A stretch of 64,000 nt of DNA from Immersiella caudata (taxonomy: Eukaryota > Ascomycota > Sordariomycetes > Sordariales > Lasiosphaeriaceae), in the NCBI GenBank assembly GCA_030512335.1, contig JAULSU010000003.1, positions 1,736,001-1,800,000 on the forward strand. The letters are read 5' to 3'. The position numbers and the translations under genes were made by a program. The notes under the pieces are model-generated. The model was not told where the DNA came from. It searched no databases and saw nothing but the letters and a program-made list of their open reading frames with translations. Each line of letters opens with the position of its first letter. The first letter of the stretch is position 1. Positions 32,033-42,234 of this stretch are shown in pieces.

Positions 32033-34250
32033 ATGCCGCCCCAAACAGATTATGCGCAAAGATGCACGGTGGGGTGGATTGCGCCAATGGCGCTGGAGCT
32101 CACCGTTGCCATTGGGATGCTCGATGAGCACGAGACTCTCCAGGTGCCCAGGGACGATGCGGCGTACCATGTGGGAAGAATTAGAGGCCACTACGTCGTG
32201 ATGGCGGGTTGCCTTAGAATTGGCACCCAGCCTGCCGCGGTACTGCTTACCAACATGCGCCGCTAGTTTCAAAACATCAGACATGTCCTTGTCGTCGGGA
32301 TCGCAGGGGCAGTTCCGAGCCATGGCACTGATCTTCAGCAACAGATCACGCTGGGCGATGTCGTTGTGGGAGTCCCCAAATGGGGCCACGGCGGAGTGGT
32401 CCATTACGAATTCGGCGCATGGGAGAGCAAGAGCTCTCTGGTCGTCAGCGAGCATGCTTTTCATCCCTCCTCAGCTCTGCTGAACGCAGTCAATGACCCC
32501 CAGGCCGCCCACGAGATGAAGGAGGGGAGCAAAATTGGTCAGTACCTCGATGACTTGCGAAAACGCCTGAGCCAGAAATCCCGCCCGGGTTTCGACGACC
32601 CTGGGAACGGGCATTACAACCTACTCTCATTTGGACAGATCGAGGCTGAAGGTACCTGTGCCTCAGGAAGTTAGGGCGGGGCTTGCTCATCTCCGTTTGG
32701 TCGGACCAAGCGACGGCGACAAGGCAGTTGAGTTCGAACGGATTGACAAGAAGCTTCAAGGTTTTGTCTCCCACATAGCCTATAAGCGTTCAGGCCGATA
32801 TTGACAAAGGGTGGAAACGATGCGCTCTCTAGCTTTCGGCAGTATGGACGCTCGCCGTCAAACATAGCCTTGGCTCACCCGGAAAATGTGACTAGTTCTT
32901 CAAAGACCCCTGGATTCCGGCAGTGGCACACCCGCGGGCGGATGACAGGAAAATCGACGCTAATGAAGCACACTTTGAGCCATGGTCAGAAGACGCTCGG
33001 AGCGGGGTACCCACCATCGCACACTTCCTCAACGCTCGCGGAGATTCATTCGAGAAAGCGCGGCTTGGTATTCTGCGCTCGCTGGTACGGCAGTTGCCCG
33101 ACAATGAACCGACGACGAAAGAGGAGCTCGTTTCGACATACGATGAGAAGCCAGAAGAGTAGGGTGCAGTTCATCCACGATTCTGTCAGAAATTTCTCAT
33201 CGAGAATCAACGGCTACAGGGATTGGATCAAAGCCTGGAGGCAAACCTTTTGGGCTACAGCTATGACAGTCTCAAGGTATGCTGCGTGTCTTACATCTCG
33301 ACAGTCCCCTGGTTGTACTTCGGTCGAGACTTTGAGAAGGCTGTGGGCAGAAATGTCGAGGACTATCCATTCCTTTATCATGCAACATTGTACTTTTTGC
33401 ACCACAACAACGAGGCGGCCGAGAGAGGCGTCAACCAGCTCAAGTTCTTGCGGCAGTTGAGAGGGCCAGGCGGGGACGTCGGGTTCCCACCCCAAGTCTT
33501 TGCTGCGCTCTTGAGGCAACGACTCTCGAAACGCTATCCACGCTTGTTGCCGCAAGAGGCGGCCGCGTCCGACAGCATCGCTCGCCCTCTTTCCTCCCTC
33601 ACAGTGAGCACCAGGGCCGGGGAGCTCATCGACGGCAAGGACTTCGAGGACAGGCCGGGGATTATACTCTGCGCGCACTGGCCTGTGAAGACTTTGGAAG
33701 GTCTTGCGAAATCCCTGGTAAGCGATTGGGCTGATCCCAACGCGCAGGCGGGAATATATGGGAATGCATTACAGATAGCTGCTATGCAAGACCACAAACG
33801 AATCGTGGAAATGCTGCTAGGCAATGGAGCTGACGTCAATGCACGGGGTGGCTTGCATGGCACCGCGCTACATGGGGCTGTGGCGGCGCTGATGGCACAT
33901 GTGGGTGAGGGCGAAGAGGTGGTGGAGAAGCTGCTTGCTATGAGAGCTGACGTCGATGCTAATGGCGCTGATGTGAATCTACAGCAAGGTATTGGAATTA
34001 CTCGGTTAGAAGTAGCCATTTCGAAGTGGCAAACAGACATAGTCAAGATGTTGGTGGCTGAGGGGGCTGACGTTCATGTTCAGGGGCAACACTACCTGTG
34101 TGCGGGAAAAGCCCGTTTCGATGGGCTGTGACTTTTGGACATTGGGAAGTTGTGGAAATAATGCTCCCCTCATGGGCACGACGGCGGTACCAGAGAGGCG
34201 CGATATCAGACTGCGCTGCAGATTGCGAGGGAAGAGAAATATTCTAGGTA
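32033..34250 (+). pseudogene. NLR-type STAND gene (nucleoside-phosphorylase-like / NACHT / ankyrin), broken
   Basis: Remnant of a fungal NOD-like receptor. From 32033 the frame reads CTVGWIAPMALELTVAIGML and continues through VLVVGIAGAVPS, TLGDVVVGVPKWGHGGVVHY and LNAVNDPQAAHEM, the N-terminal PNP_UDP-type sensor/effector domain of these proteins. The frame is cut by an in-frame TAG at 32264-32266, and the phosphorylase domain is then truncated near 32670. NACHT pieces follow in different frames: ALAHPEN, a damaged P-loop (MTGKSTLMKHTLSH) near 32940-32980, AHFLNARGDSFEKARLGILR near 33020, and VQFIHDSVR near 33170. A one-base shift near 33195 leads into LIENQRLQGLDQSLEANL and an intact frame of about 300 codons (33223-34131) with three to four ankyrin repeats (for example KRIVEMLLGNGADVNA). 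The last repeat breaks again after 34131. At least four frameshifts plus deletions make a functional product very unlikely. Intact homologues act in allorecognition or immunity-like cell death. Confidence 0.75.
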
Positions 34251-34664
34251 TCATGGAAACTCTGAAAACGCTTCAGTTCAGAGCCCCATGGGATGAAGGG
34301 GAGGGGTTACGAGTGGGGAGGATGAATGGAGGAGGCGGGAGAAAAGAACGAGAAGACACAAGGAGGAATAAGAGGAAGCGGTCGGAAAACATGACCAATA
34401 TGGCTGACGATTTTGAATGTTGACGAGATTTGGTCGTTCATGGGACACAACCCGCGTTGAATGTTTCGTTGACCTTGAAAGGCTTGTCACCGAGCCCCCC
34501 CCCCCTCCTCCCAACATCAACAATAAAAAAAAGGGGGGCATAAACAATCCTGGCGCCCTAATGAACAGCAATGACCTGTTGGCTGTCTACCTATACAAAA
34601 CACGAACTGACCATCCCATCAACTAACTTAACGCCTCATCCCACAGCAAGACCATCTAGGCTTA
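34251..34664. other. Intergenic after NLR relic
   Basis: 414 bases between the ankyrin relic and the stop codon of the PLP/rhodanese gene. A run of C at about 34496-34505 and a run of G at about 34531-34536 flank an A-rich stretch and could pair imperfectly. No coding frame was seen. Confidence 0.4.
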
Positions 34665-36467
34665 CTAATTCCCCCCATACCGCCCCTCAACCGCAAACGC
34701 CTCCACCCCTCTCGCCCTCAACATAGCCACCATCATCCTCGAAGAGTCCCCGCTCTCACACATCACCAGCACCCTTCTCTCTTGCAGTTCCTCCGCCCCA
34801 GGCCAAAGCGGGCCACCAATCACCTCCCGAATCTCCCGCCACCGTGCCTCCACCGCAAGCGCATCCCCGAAGAAATCTTCCGGCTCAGGTGTAAGCGGGA
34901 CGTTCCACGCTTTGTGCATGTGTGCTGTTGCGTAAGCATCCCGAGGGCGGATGTCGATTATTATTGTGGTGTTGCTCTCTTGATAGTCATCCTCGCTAGG
35001 GTCGAGCAGGCCGATGGACGGAAATTCAGGGGGTGTAGGGAGGGAGGTTGACGATGGGTGTGGATAGTATGGCGACCCCCCTGAGCTCGAGGGTGGTGAC
35101 GGGAGTGCGTCTTGGCGTTGATGGTGGTGCTTTTTGTTGCAGCTGCAAGAGGAGGGAGCGCTGCAGGGTTGGATTCCCCCGGCTAGTTTGGATGCGTCTT
35201 CGGGGGAGAGGGAGTTCCGCTCGTCATATGGGTCGAGGTCGCAATAGAGGAGGTTTTCGTTGAAGGTGGGAGGGAACTCTTCTTTAGAGATCTTTTGGAA
35301 GTAGAGATCCATGTACTGGTACGGTAGGTCTGCGCAGACGAAGACGGCGTTGATCTCCTTGGTTGTTGGGTCTGCGTACTCGGCGAGCTGGCCTGCGGCT
35401 TTGGCTGCCTGGAGGTGGGCTATCAGGCCGCACAATGCTTGGCCCGAGGATGGTCCGCAGATTAAGCCGTGGCGAGAGAGCTGCATCGAGGCGCGGAAGG
35501 CGTCAGCGGAGGACACGTCTTGGAAGACATCGATGTTTTCTCGCCAGGGGAACGGTGACGTTTCGAACCCTGAGAGATGGCGAGGCCCTGGGACCGGGTC
35601 TCCGTGTTTGCTGCAGACCCTGTCTCACGCCAGTTAGACATTGTTTTCGCAACTATTCTCAAACATGACAGCTACTCACCCAATGGTTCTAACAGATGGC
35701 TTCATCGCCTTCAAATGCGCCCCAGTCCCCGTGATGCACCCTCCCGTACCAACAGTGGCACAAAAGACATTCACCTCCGGCAGCTGCCTCCATATCTGCG
35801 CCCCTGTCCAGCGTTCATGGGCCTTCCAGTTCTACATCATGTCTGAGTTAGCAACGATTCAGTTCCCGACACGGCAGCAAAAAAATAACTCCCACACCTC
35901 ATCACTGTCATATTGCCCCGGATAGCAAACCCCCTCCTCCGAAGCCGCCATCCTTCGGAGACGACTCATAATTCCTTTCTCATCCGAGGGTTCCTGCTGT
36001 GCTAGTCCCCCATAAAGAACCCTGCTCTGTTCCTTAGCCCTCTCTTCCCAAACCAGAGTCTGGGGACAATATGGACACACTCACGTCTTCAACCCAAAGA
36101 ACTTCATCAGACGCAGCGAATCCGGGTGTTTCTTATTGGTGACATAAGCGTGAACATCGTTGTGGCCCCAGAGCGCGCGGGCAATGATGGCAAGCGACAG
36201 GACGGTCGAGCCGGAGCTGGCTTCTACTATGGTCTGGTGCTGTGCTTTGGGCTTGCTGCGGAGCATTTCGAGGGCTGGCAATGATTTGACATTGTGGGCC
36301 GGCAGCGCTGTCAGCATCTTTGCGAAAATGCGCACGCCATCGGCCCTGAGCGGGTTCAACGCATCGGGAATTTCGACGAGCGGCAGGGGAGGATTCTGAT
36401 CGGGATCGAGGTACTGCGCGAGGGAATCATGGCCTCTGAAGACATTGAGAGGGCTGGGTGAAGCCAT
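34665..36467 (-). CDS. Cysteine-synthase-like PLP enzyme fused to a C-terminal rhodanese domain
   Basis: Fold-type II PLP enzyme with an added sulfurtransferase domain, 537 residues. Exons are 36467-36085, 36021-35898, 35831-35680 and 35619-34665. The three introns (63, 66 and 60 nt) have GTGAGT, GTGTGG and GTGAGT donors, and removing them gives one frame. The PLP lysine is Lys61 in HNVKSLPAL. A substrate-carboxylate loop ASSGST is at about 84-88, and the glycine-rich phosphate-binding loop VGTGGCITGTG is at 196-206. A GPSSG motif follows at about 275-279. After a Ser/Pro linker (about 370-430), a rhodanese domain starts at about 436 with IIIDIRPRDAYATAHM and holds the active-site loop CESGDSS, with Cys507. 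Family members use O-acetylserine-type substrates or cysteine; the reaction here is unknown. The ATG at 36467 is preferred over one 18 codons upstream because MASPSPLNVF resembles a normal family start. The gene is divergent from the ATP-grasp gene across about 600 bases. Confidence 0.85.
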
Positions 36468-37069
36468 CTCGGCATACGGGGGACACAAAGAATTGGTAGA
36501 AGATAGATGGCGCTGTGGCATTTACTCACCCAGGTGATGCGAGCCCGGTAGCTTGGAGGAATAAAATAATGGGTTGGGGGTGGTGATGGGCTGCGCTGCT
36601 CTCGACCACCGCCATCCTCGAGATGGGTTCAATACCTTGGCAAGACATACAGATCAGGAAAACCTTCTCTCGGCATGTGTGTATCACGCTTGAGATGGAG
36701 AGAGAGTGCCATCAGACCAGGGTGTATGTGCGTATGTGCGTGGTGTATAATCCCCGCGTGCGTGCTTTTGACGATATCAGCGCAAACTTGCTCTCTCCCC
36801 TTTCCCGTCTCGGCTCACTCCCGCTGTCATGTTGCATCCGTGGTCGTTTCTGCTGCAGGCTGCCCGGCATACTGCCCTGCAAACGCCGATGCAGATATGC
36901 GCTTCTGAGGGCGGGCCGTTGCCAATGTGATGTGCGGTGATATGAACCCTCGAGCAACCTTGATATCGATGGCCATGTATTCTACCGCTTGTCCTGGAAA
37001 AACGATACCTGTAAGGGGGATTCCTACATCTTGGTCGCTTCAACCGGCTTTTACGCAGCAGCTGCCACG
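36468..37069. promoter_or_regulatory. Bidirectional promoter, PLP/rhodanese and ATP-grasp genes
   Basis: About 600 bases separate two divergent start codons, short compared with most spacers in this window, so both genes may share control. The middle contains alternating GT/GCGT runs near 36722-36770. I see no transcription-factor site I would name with confidence. Confidence 0.5.
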
Positions 37070-39211
37070 ATGGAAGCGAATCGAGTTCCACACCTCGAAA
37101 AAGAGGAGGCCATGGAAAGATTTGGTCAGTGTAGCTCCCGCCATTCCCAACCTACCTCACTGCCTAGACTTCCTGAAGCGGCACACCCATGCGCTCCTTT
37201 GTTGCATCCACACCCTTACCCTTCACCGCACACACGTGCTAACACCTGCCCAGAATACCTCACCTGCCTGCCCTATAGCTCCCCTGAGACAACCGGAGGC
37301 AGCCCCTTCTGGACCTTGTACCTATCGATATCGCTCTCAAACCAGAGCAACACACCAAGCCGGAGCATCCTCGTCCCGCCCGGAAAACACCCTTTGACCC
37401 AGCTCCTCGGGTCCATCCGAAAGGATGCCGCCAGCTCGACCGCTTCAATCTGCCTCGTCCTCTCCCTCTCCAGCGGCTACGTCGCACGAAGCGACTTCCT
37501 CTCACGCCGTCTTGAGGGCTGTCAACTCGCTCTACAAGTTGCATCCTTCACTCCGCCCATCAGCTTCGTGCAGGCAGTACCGGCGCACTCAGAAGATGAG
37601 CTCTTGCAAGCGGATGCTCTCACCAACGTCGCCTGCCGTGCCATAGGCGCCATTCACCTCCGCGATGGCACGGCGGTAGCCGACTTTGAACGTGAGCTGC
37701 GGAACAGGCTCTCTTTTTCTTGGCTGCTAGCGCATCCAATTCGGCCGCGGCGCGTCGCGTGGGTGCAGGGGCGTGAAGACTTGCCGAGCATACGACGGGC
37801 ATTTGAGGCGGCGGCAGCGCTGGGGATCAAGCTAGTCATTATGGACGAGGGTGGGCATTGGATGCAGGGGGAGAGTTCGCCGGGGGCGCATCTCCGCGAG
37901 GCGTTTGTGGAAGTGGATATCACCCCCGATCGAGGGCTGACCGACCGCATTGTTGCGGCAGTTAGGGCTTATCCCGAGGCCATTGATGGGGTTATAACGA
38001 TCAGCGATGTTAGGCTGGCGGCTGTGGCGCGGGCGAGTCGGGAGTTGGGCCTTCCCACAGAGAGCCCTGAGGCGTACGACAATGCGGCGAATAAAGGGCG
38101 TACGCGCATGCTTGAGGAAGAGCGTCGGGTGCAGGAGAAAGGGGGAGGAAAGGAGAGCTTTGTACTTGGCTCCGCTGAGGAGTTGGTCCCGATTTTGGAG
38201 CGTCAGCGCGGCGGCGGTCAGCTGTTGACGTTTCCTCGCATTGTGAAGCCGGTCGTGGGTTGGAGCAGTGAGTGTGTTGCCCGGGTGGAGAACGAGAAGG
38301 AGTTGGCGGCTGCGGTGCAGAGGGCGTCGGACCGGCACGCAGCTTCCCCGACACCCAGCACAGCGGTTGTGGTAGAACCGTACGTTGCGGGGCCTGAGGT
38401 GGATGCCAACCTTGTGGTGCTCGACGGCGAGGTGCTGTTCTGCGACATCAGCGACGATTTCCCCAGCGAAGGCGACCGCGCCGGGGCCGGGTTGTGGGCT
38501 AACTTCGAAGAGACGCAGAACGTGATGCCGTCTGCCTTGCCCGCTGGTGAGCAGGCGGGCACACGGGAGCATCTCTTACGATCTGTCACTGGACAAGGCT
38601 TTAGAACAGGTATATTCCACTGCGAGGCGCGCGTTCGCAACTCACGCTGCGTCTACCGTACGAGCCAGCAAGATGGCATCATCGACCTTGTCCCCGAGAC
38701 TGCTGCTATCGACAACGACGGACAAGTTGACGTGTACCTGCACGAGATCAACGCACGGCCTCCGGGCTACCTAGAGACGGTTGCCGTCTTGCTGGCGTAC
38801 GGCGTCGACTACTACGCGCTCCGCCTACTCACGGCCATCGGCAACGATGAGGCAATGCGTATTCGAGCTTTGTCGCAGCCATTCCGGCATGGGCCGCAGT
38901 TCCACCTCTCGCTGCTGATGGTCCACCAAGCTCTGGCGGGCACCATGCGATCCCAGGACCCTGTTGGCGAGTTCCTGGCCGGACACCCCGACGTCAAGGC
39001 TAACGTGGTCGATTTCAACTCGAGGAAGAGGGGCGGTGACGTGCTCGTGGGGCCCGGCGCCAGCGATCTCTGCTGGGTGGGCTTCATGTCGGTTGTCTCC
39101 AGAGAGTCGAGAGCCGACCTTCTGCGGCGGGTCGGGGATGTGGCCAAGACCTTGACTTACGAGATAGAAACTCCCGATGGAGGTGTGGTGCGCGCGCGTG
39201 GGTTGGCTTGA
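37070..39211 (+). CDS. ATP-grasp carboxylate-amine ligase
   Basis: Predicted ATP-dependent ligase that activates a carboxylate as acyl phosphate and joins it to an amine. The raw frame is open from 36989, but I predict exons 37070-37124 and 37254-39211. The 129-nt segment between them is in frame yet has GTCAGT, a GCTAACACC branch and CCCAG, and it encodes Pro/His-rich nonsense. The result is about 670 residues. A preATP-grasp-like region at about 210-320 contains VAWVQGREDLPSIRRAF. The ATP-grasp domain follows: Lys350 in IVKPVVGWSSE, a VVEPYVAGPEVDANLVV strand, and the magnesium-binding EINARPPGY with Glu516 and Arg520. This resembles bacterial and fungal dipeptide or natural-product ligases of the carbamoyl-phosphate-synthase-L superfamily more than purine or biotin enzymes. 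The substrate is unknown. The divergent PLP enzyme and downstream peptide transporter suggest amino acids. Confidence 0.8.
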   Translation: MEANRVPHLEKEEAMERFGQCSSRHSQPTSLPRLPEAAHPCAPLLHPHPYPSPHTRANTCPEYLTCLPYSSPETTGGSPFWTLYLSISLSNQSNTPSRSILVPPGKHPLTQLLGSIRKDAASSTASICLVLSLSSGYVARSDFLSRRLEGCQLALQVASFTPPISFVQAVPAHSEDELLQADALTNVACRAIGAIHLRDGTAVADFERELRNRLSFSWLLAHPIRPRRVAWVQGREDLPSIRRAFEAAAALGIKLVIMDEGGHWMQGESSPGAHLREAFVEVDITPDRGLTDRIVAAVRAYPEAIDGVITISDVRLAAVARASRELGLPTESPEAYDNAANKGRTRMLEEERRVQEKGGGKESFVLGSAEELVPILERQRGGGQLLTFPRIVKPVVGWSSECVARVENEKELAAAVQRASDRHAASPTPSTAVVVEPYVAGPEVDANLVVLDGEVLFCDISDDFPSEGDRAGAGLWANFEETQNVMPSALPAGEQAGTREHLLRSVTGQGFRTGIFHCEARVRNSRCVYRTSQQDGIIDLVPETAAIDNDGQVDVYLHEINARPPGYLETVAVLLAYGVDYYALRLLTAIGNDEAMRIRALSQPFRHGPQFHLSLLMVHQALAGTMRSQDPVGEFLAGHPDVKANVVDFNSRKRGGDVLVGPGASDLCWVGFMSVVSRESRADLLRRVGDVAKTLTYEIETPDGGVVRARGLA

Positions 39212-39845
39212 CGGGCCTTTTGAATTGAGCATGTTTTCTTGAGGGAGTTTTGTCTTGGAATGCCGCATTCGCATGCATCACATAGGTAGGCGGCACGCAA
39301 TGGTACCCCCGCAATGTGTACCTGATGCGTGCCGAGCGGGAAGCGGCACATGTGCGGCAATTTGAGCTTGTTTTCTTCGAGCGGTCTAGAACAAACGGCC
39401 AAGACGCACCTTCCCAACGCGACCTTCCATGTGGATTCTCCCAAAGATGTCTCCCTTCTGAGAACATTGGACACCTAACTGAAGCTGCCATCTTGAGTAG
39501 CAATCCCAATCGTTTGGAAACGTTGCGCTTTGTGCCGCGTTTGTGCCCTCTATTGCCTGGTAAGGCCATGTGGGATTCACGTGAACCTCCACCAGAGATG
39601 GAAAGGGCAATGCTTGGGCCTGGTTCTCGGGTCTTGGCAGTAAGTATGTAGGGTTGTATCTCCCTAGGCCATGCCTGCAGCGGCCCAAAGTGCAATGCTG
39701 CAGGCCATGGAGACATGAACTGCAGCTATCGATTAAAGGATCGCAGCGGCCTCTAAGGGGAGGTCCGCCTTGCGGGAGCCTACTGTGCACACTTTTGCCT
39801 TTGGCCGCCTTCCAATCCCCCGTTTTCATCGCTTCCCAGCCCAGA
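39212..39845. other. Intergenic, ATP-grasp 3' flank and POT promoter
   Basis: 634 bases between two plus-strand genes of the putative cluster. No domain-bearing frame or named motif was recognised. Confidence 0.45.
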
Positions 39846-41868
39846 ATGGTGGAAACAAACCACTCCGGGCAAGACCAGCCGACCCCGACACCCGCCCTCC
39901 GCATCCGCAGAGAAGCCACACAAGCCGAGATTGATTCCCTCCCTCACGTCGCCGACAAAGTTCCGTTCGCCGCCTGGGCCGTCGTCCTGGCCGGCGCTGC
40001 GGAGCGGTTCACTTACTTTGGCATCATATCACCATGGCGTACGACTCCTTTTTTCAAATCTTTTTTTTTTTTAAAAAAAAAAAAGAATCCAAGATGGGAA
40101 TTTCATGACTGATGATTCCCAACAGAAAATCATATGCAGAATCCCCGCGGCAACGGAGCTCTGCCTGGAATTCTCGGTCTGGGGCAATCCACCGCCGTCA
40201 ACATCTACAATGCATTCTTTCTCTTCTCCTTCCTCACCCCAACGTTCTTTGCCTTGGTGGCCGACCTCTGGCTCGGCCGATTCAAGACCTTGATGGGAGG
40301 ACTCGGCCTGTACCTCGCGGGATGCGTCATACTCACCACGACGTCTCTTCCCTCAGCCATTGACCGGGGAGCGGGAGTCGGCGGCTTGGCCGCTTCGTTG
40401 ATTCTCATCGGACTCGGTGCTGGCGCGGTAAAGGCCACCTTCTTCGCATTGCTTGGCGACCAATACGTCCAGCGTAAACCTCAGCTGGAAGAACGCAAGA
40501 ACGGTAAGAGCGTCATTATTGACGGGTCCATGACGCTCACTTTGATGTATAATGCCTACTACTGGTATGTCTGTCCCTTTTACGTAAGGAAAATCATTTC
40601 TAATTATATTCTCCTAGGTTTACCAATGTTGCATCGCTTTCGTCAATCCCGGTCACGTTCCTTGAAGTACACTTTGACTTTTGGGTTGCGTATCTGCTTG
40701 CAACATCGGCCCTGGCCCTGTGTCTGCTTCTCTTCTTGCTCTGGGCTGGGAAACTAGGTACGTGATCATCTCATAAATGCTGCACTGAGCTGCCCATTGC
40801 TGACTCGAGAATTGCACAATACAAAGTCAAGATCGTGCCTCAGGGCAGCGTGCTTCCACAGGCTGCCAGGGCGCTGACCTGCGCCGCAAGAAGCGGTTTC
40901 AAGCTGGAAAATGCGAAGCAATCTTACCAGAAGGCGCATTATGGGAGGACAGTGTCATGGTCAGACCGGCTGGTAGATGAGCTCGGTCGCGGTCTGATTG
41001 CGTGTCGGGTGATGTGAGTTGACAACTATCTCCGGATGCAAAACCTGGCTGGTGACTGACAATCGCGGTCAGATTCTCTCTTGTTGTCTTTTACCTCTGC
41101 ATCAACCAGATGTACAACAATCTCATCTCCCAGGCCGGCCAGGTCAACCTCAGCGGCGTCCCAAACGACATGATCCAGGCCTTTTCAGGGGTGGGGTGTA
41201 TCATTTTTGGACCCGTCTTACAAGCCATGTACGGTGTCCTCGGGCGGTACGGCATCAAATTTCCCCCAATCGCGCGTATGACGGCCGGATTTGTCTTTTG
41301 CGCGGCAGCCATGGCCTACGCCGCTGGTTTTCAACAGATGATTTATTCGACTGGACCCTGCTTCGAACAGCCGCTGGCCTGTGATGCCTCAAACGGCAGT
41401 ACAATCCCCAACCAGGTCAGCGTCTGGGTCCAACTGCCCGTGTACGCGCTCATGGCAATTGGGGAGATTTTCACCTATGTCACGGCTTTCGAGTACGCAT
41501 ATAACAAGTCCCCCAAGGAGATCAAGACGGTCGTACAGGCCCTCACACAGCTGACGGCGTGTGTTGCGAGCGCTCTGGGCATGGCTATCAGCCCTGTTGC
41601 GAAGGACCCGTACATGGTCATCTTTTACTCTTGTCTAGCTGGTGCCATGGCGTTGACCGCCGTGTTGTTCTGGTGGAGATTCAGGAAGTACGACCGCATT
41701 GACGCTCACCTCAACGAGTCGTCTTATGCGGAAACCTCCGATGATGCATCGGGCTCCCCATCACTCTCGTCGGACCCGGAAAAGAAGTTGGGCGGCACCG
41801 TGGGTGAGGAAGTGCTAGAGGCGGAAGCAAGTAGAACGCCAAGGGAATCTATAGACGCGAGGCGATAG
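39846..41868 (+). CDS. POT/PTR2-family proton-coupled oligopeptide transporter
   Basis: Twelve-helix major-facilitator-type symporter for di- and tripeptides or related compounds, in the plasma membrane or an internal membrane. Exons are 39846-40038, 40126-40564, 40618-40757, 40827-41013 and 41073-41868, giving 584 residues, the usual fungal PTR2 length. The introns use GTACGA, GTATGT, GTACGT and GTGAGT donors, and every junction preserves phase. Splicing restores family signatures: AERFTYFGIISPW joined to QNHMQNP, GALPGILGLGQSTAV, IGLGAGAVKATFFALLGDQY, FTNVASLSSIPV, and YLCINQMYNNLISQAG. The proton-coupling ERFTYFG motif (E-x-F-x-Y-[YF]-G variant) is present. The canonical GIKSNV-like segment reads AVKATFF, so this is a divergent member. 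The C-terminal tail is acidic and hydrophilic. It is transcribed in the same direction as the ATP-grasp gene, 634 bases downstream. Confidence 0.88.
40061..40084. repeat. T12-A12 palindrome in POT intron 1
   Basis: Twelve T followed directly by twelve A, a perfect 24-base inverted repeat inside an 87-nt intron (40039-40125). It lies between the donor and a GACTGATG branch-like region and would form a hairpin in the pre-mRNA. Confidence 0.85.
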
Positions 41869-42234
41869 GTCTGATGTAGAATGTATCTGGCGCTTGCGTC
41901 GTCTCCGACTATAAACTTGCTCATATTAACTCACGCAAACTAGCAAGGTTCCATTGAGGCTGCGAGCGCCTGCAATGCCACCATATCTCGCATGAGTGCA
42001 TGCACTCTGTTTGTGAGTTTCTCACATCGGGTGTATCCCTAGGGAAGTACCTTGATGGCATCTCATCATGTCAACATCTTCTGTCGATACCCTCACGCAT
42101 CCCTCATCTTTCCTATCGGCACAATTCCCAGCCTCGATTTCTTCATTCTACCATCTCTTACATCATCAACCCCGAAAGTATCACATCCCTATCGTCATAC
42201 CCAACAGCCCCTGGGATCGCCAGCATCAGGAGCC
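41869..42234. other. Intergenic, POT 3' flank and methyltransferase promoter
   Basis: 366 bases. The methyltransferase frame stays open upstream of its preferred start to an ATG at 42052, but that segment is Ser/Pro/Thr-rich and lacks family similarity, so I treat it as leader. Confidence 0.45.

Noticed and set aside
34496..34536. C-run and G-run flanking an A-rich stretch
   Set aside because: Imperfect pairing and no context for a terminator in a Pol II eukaryote.
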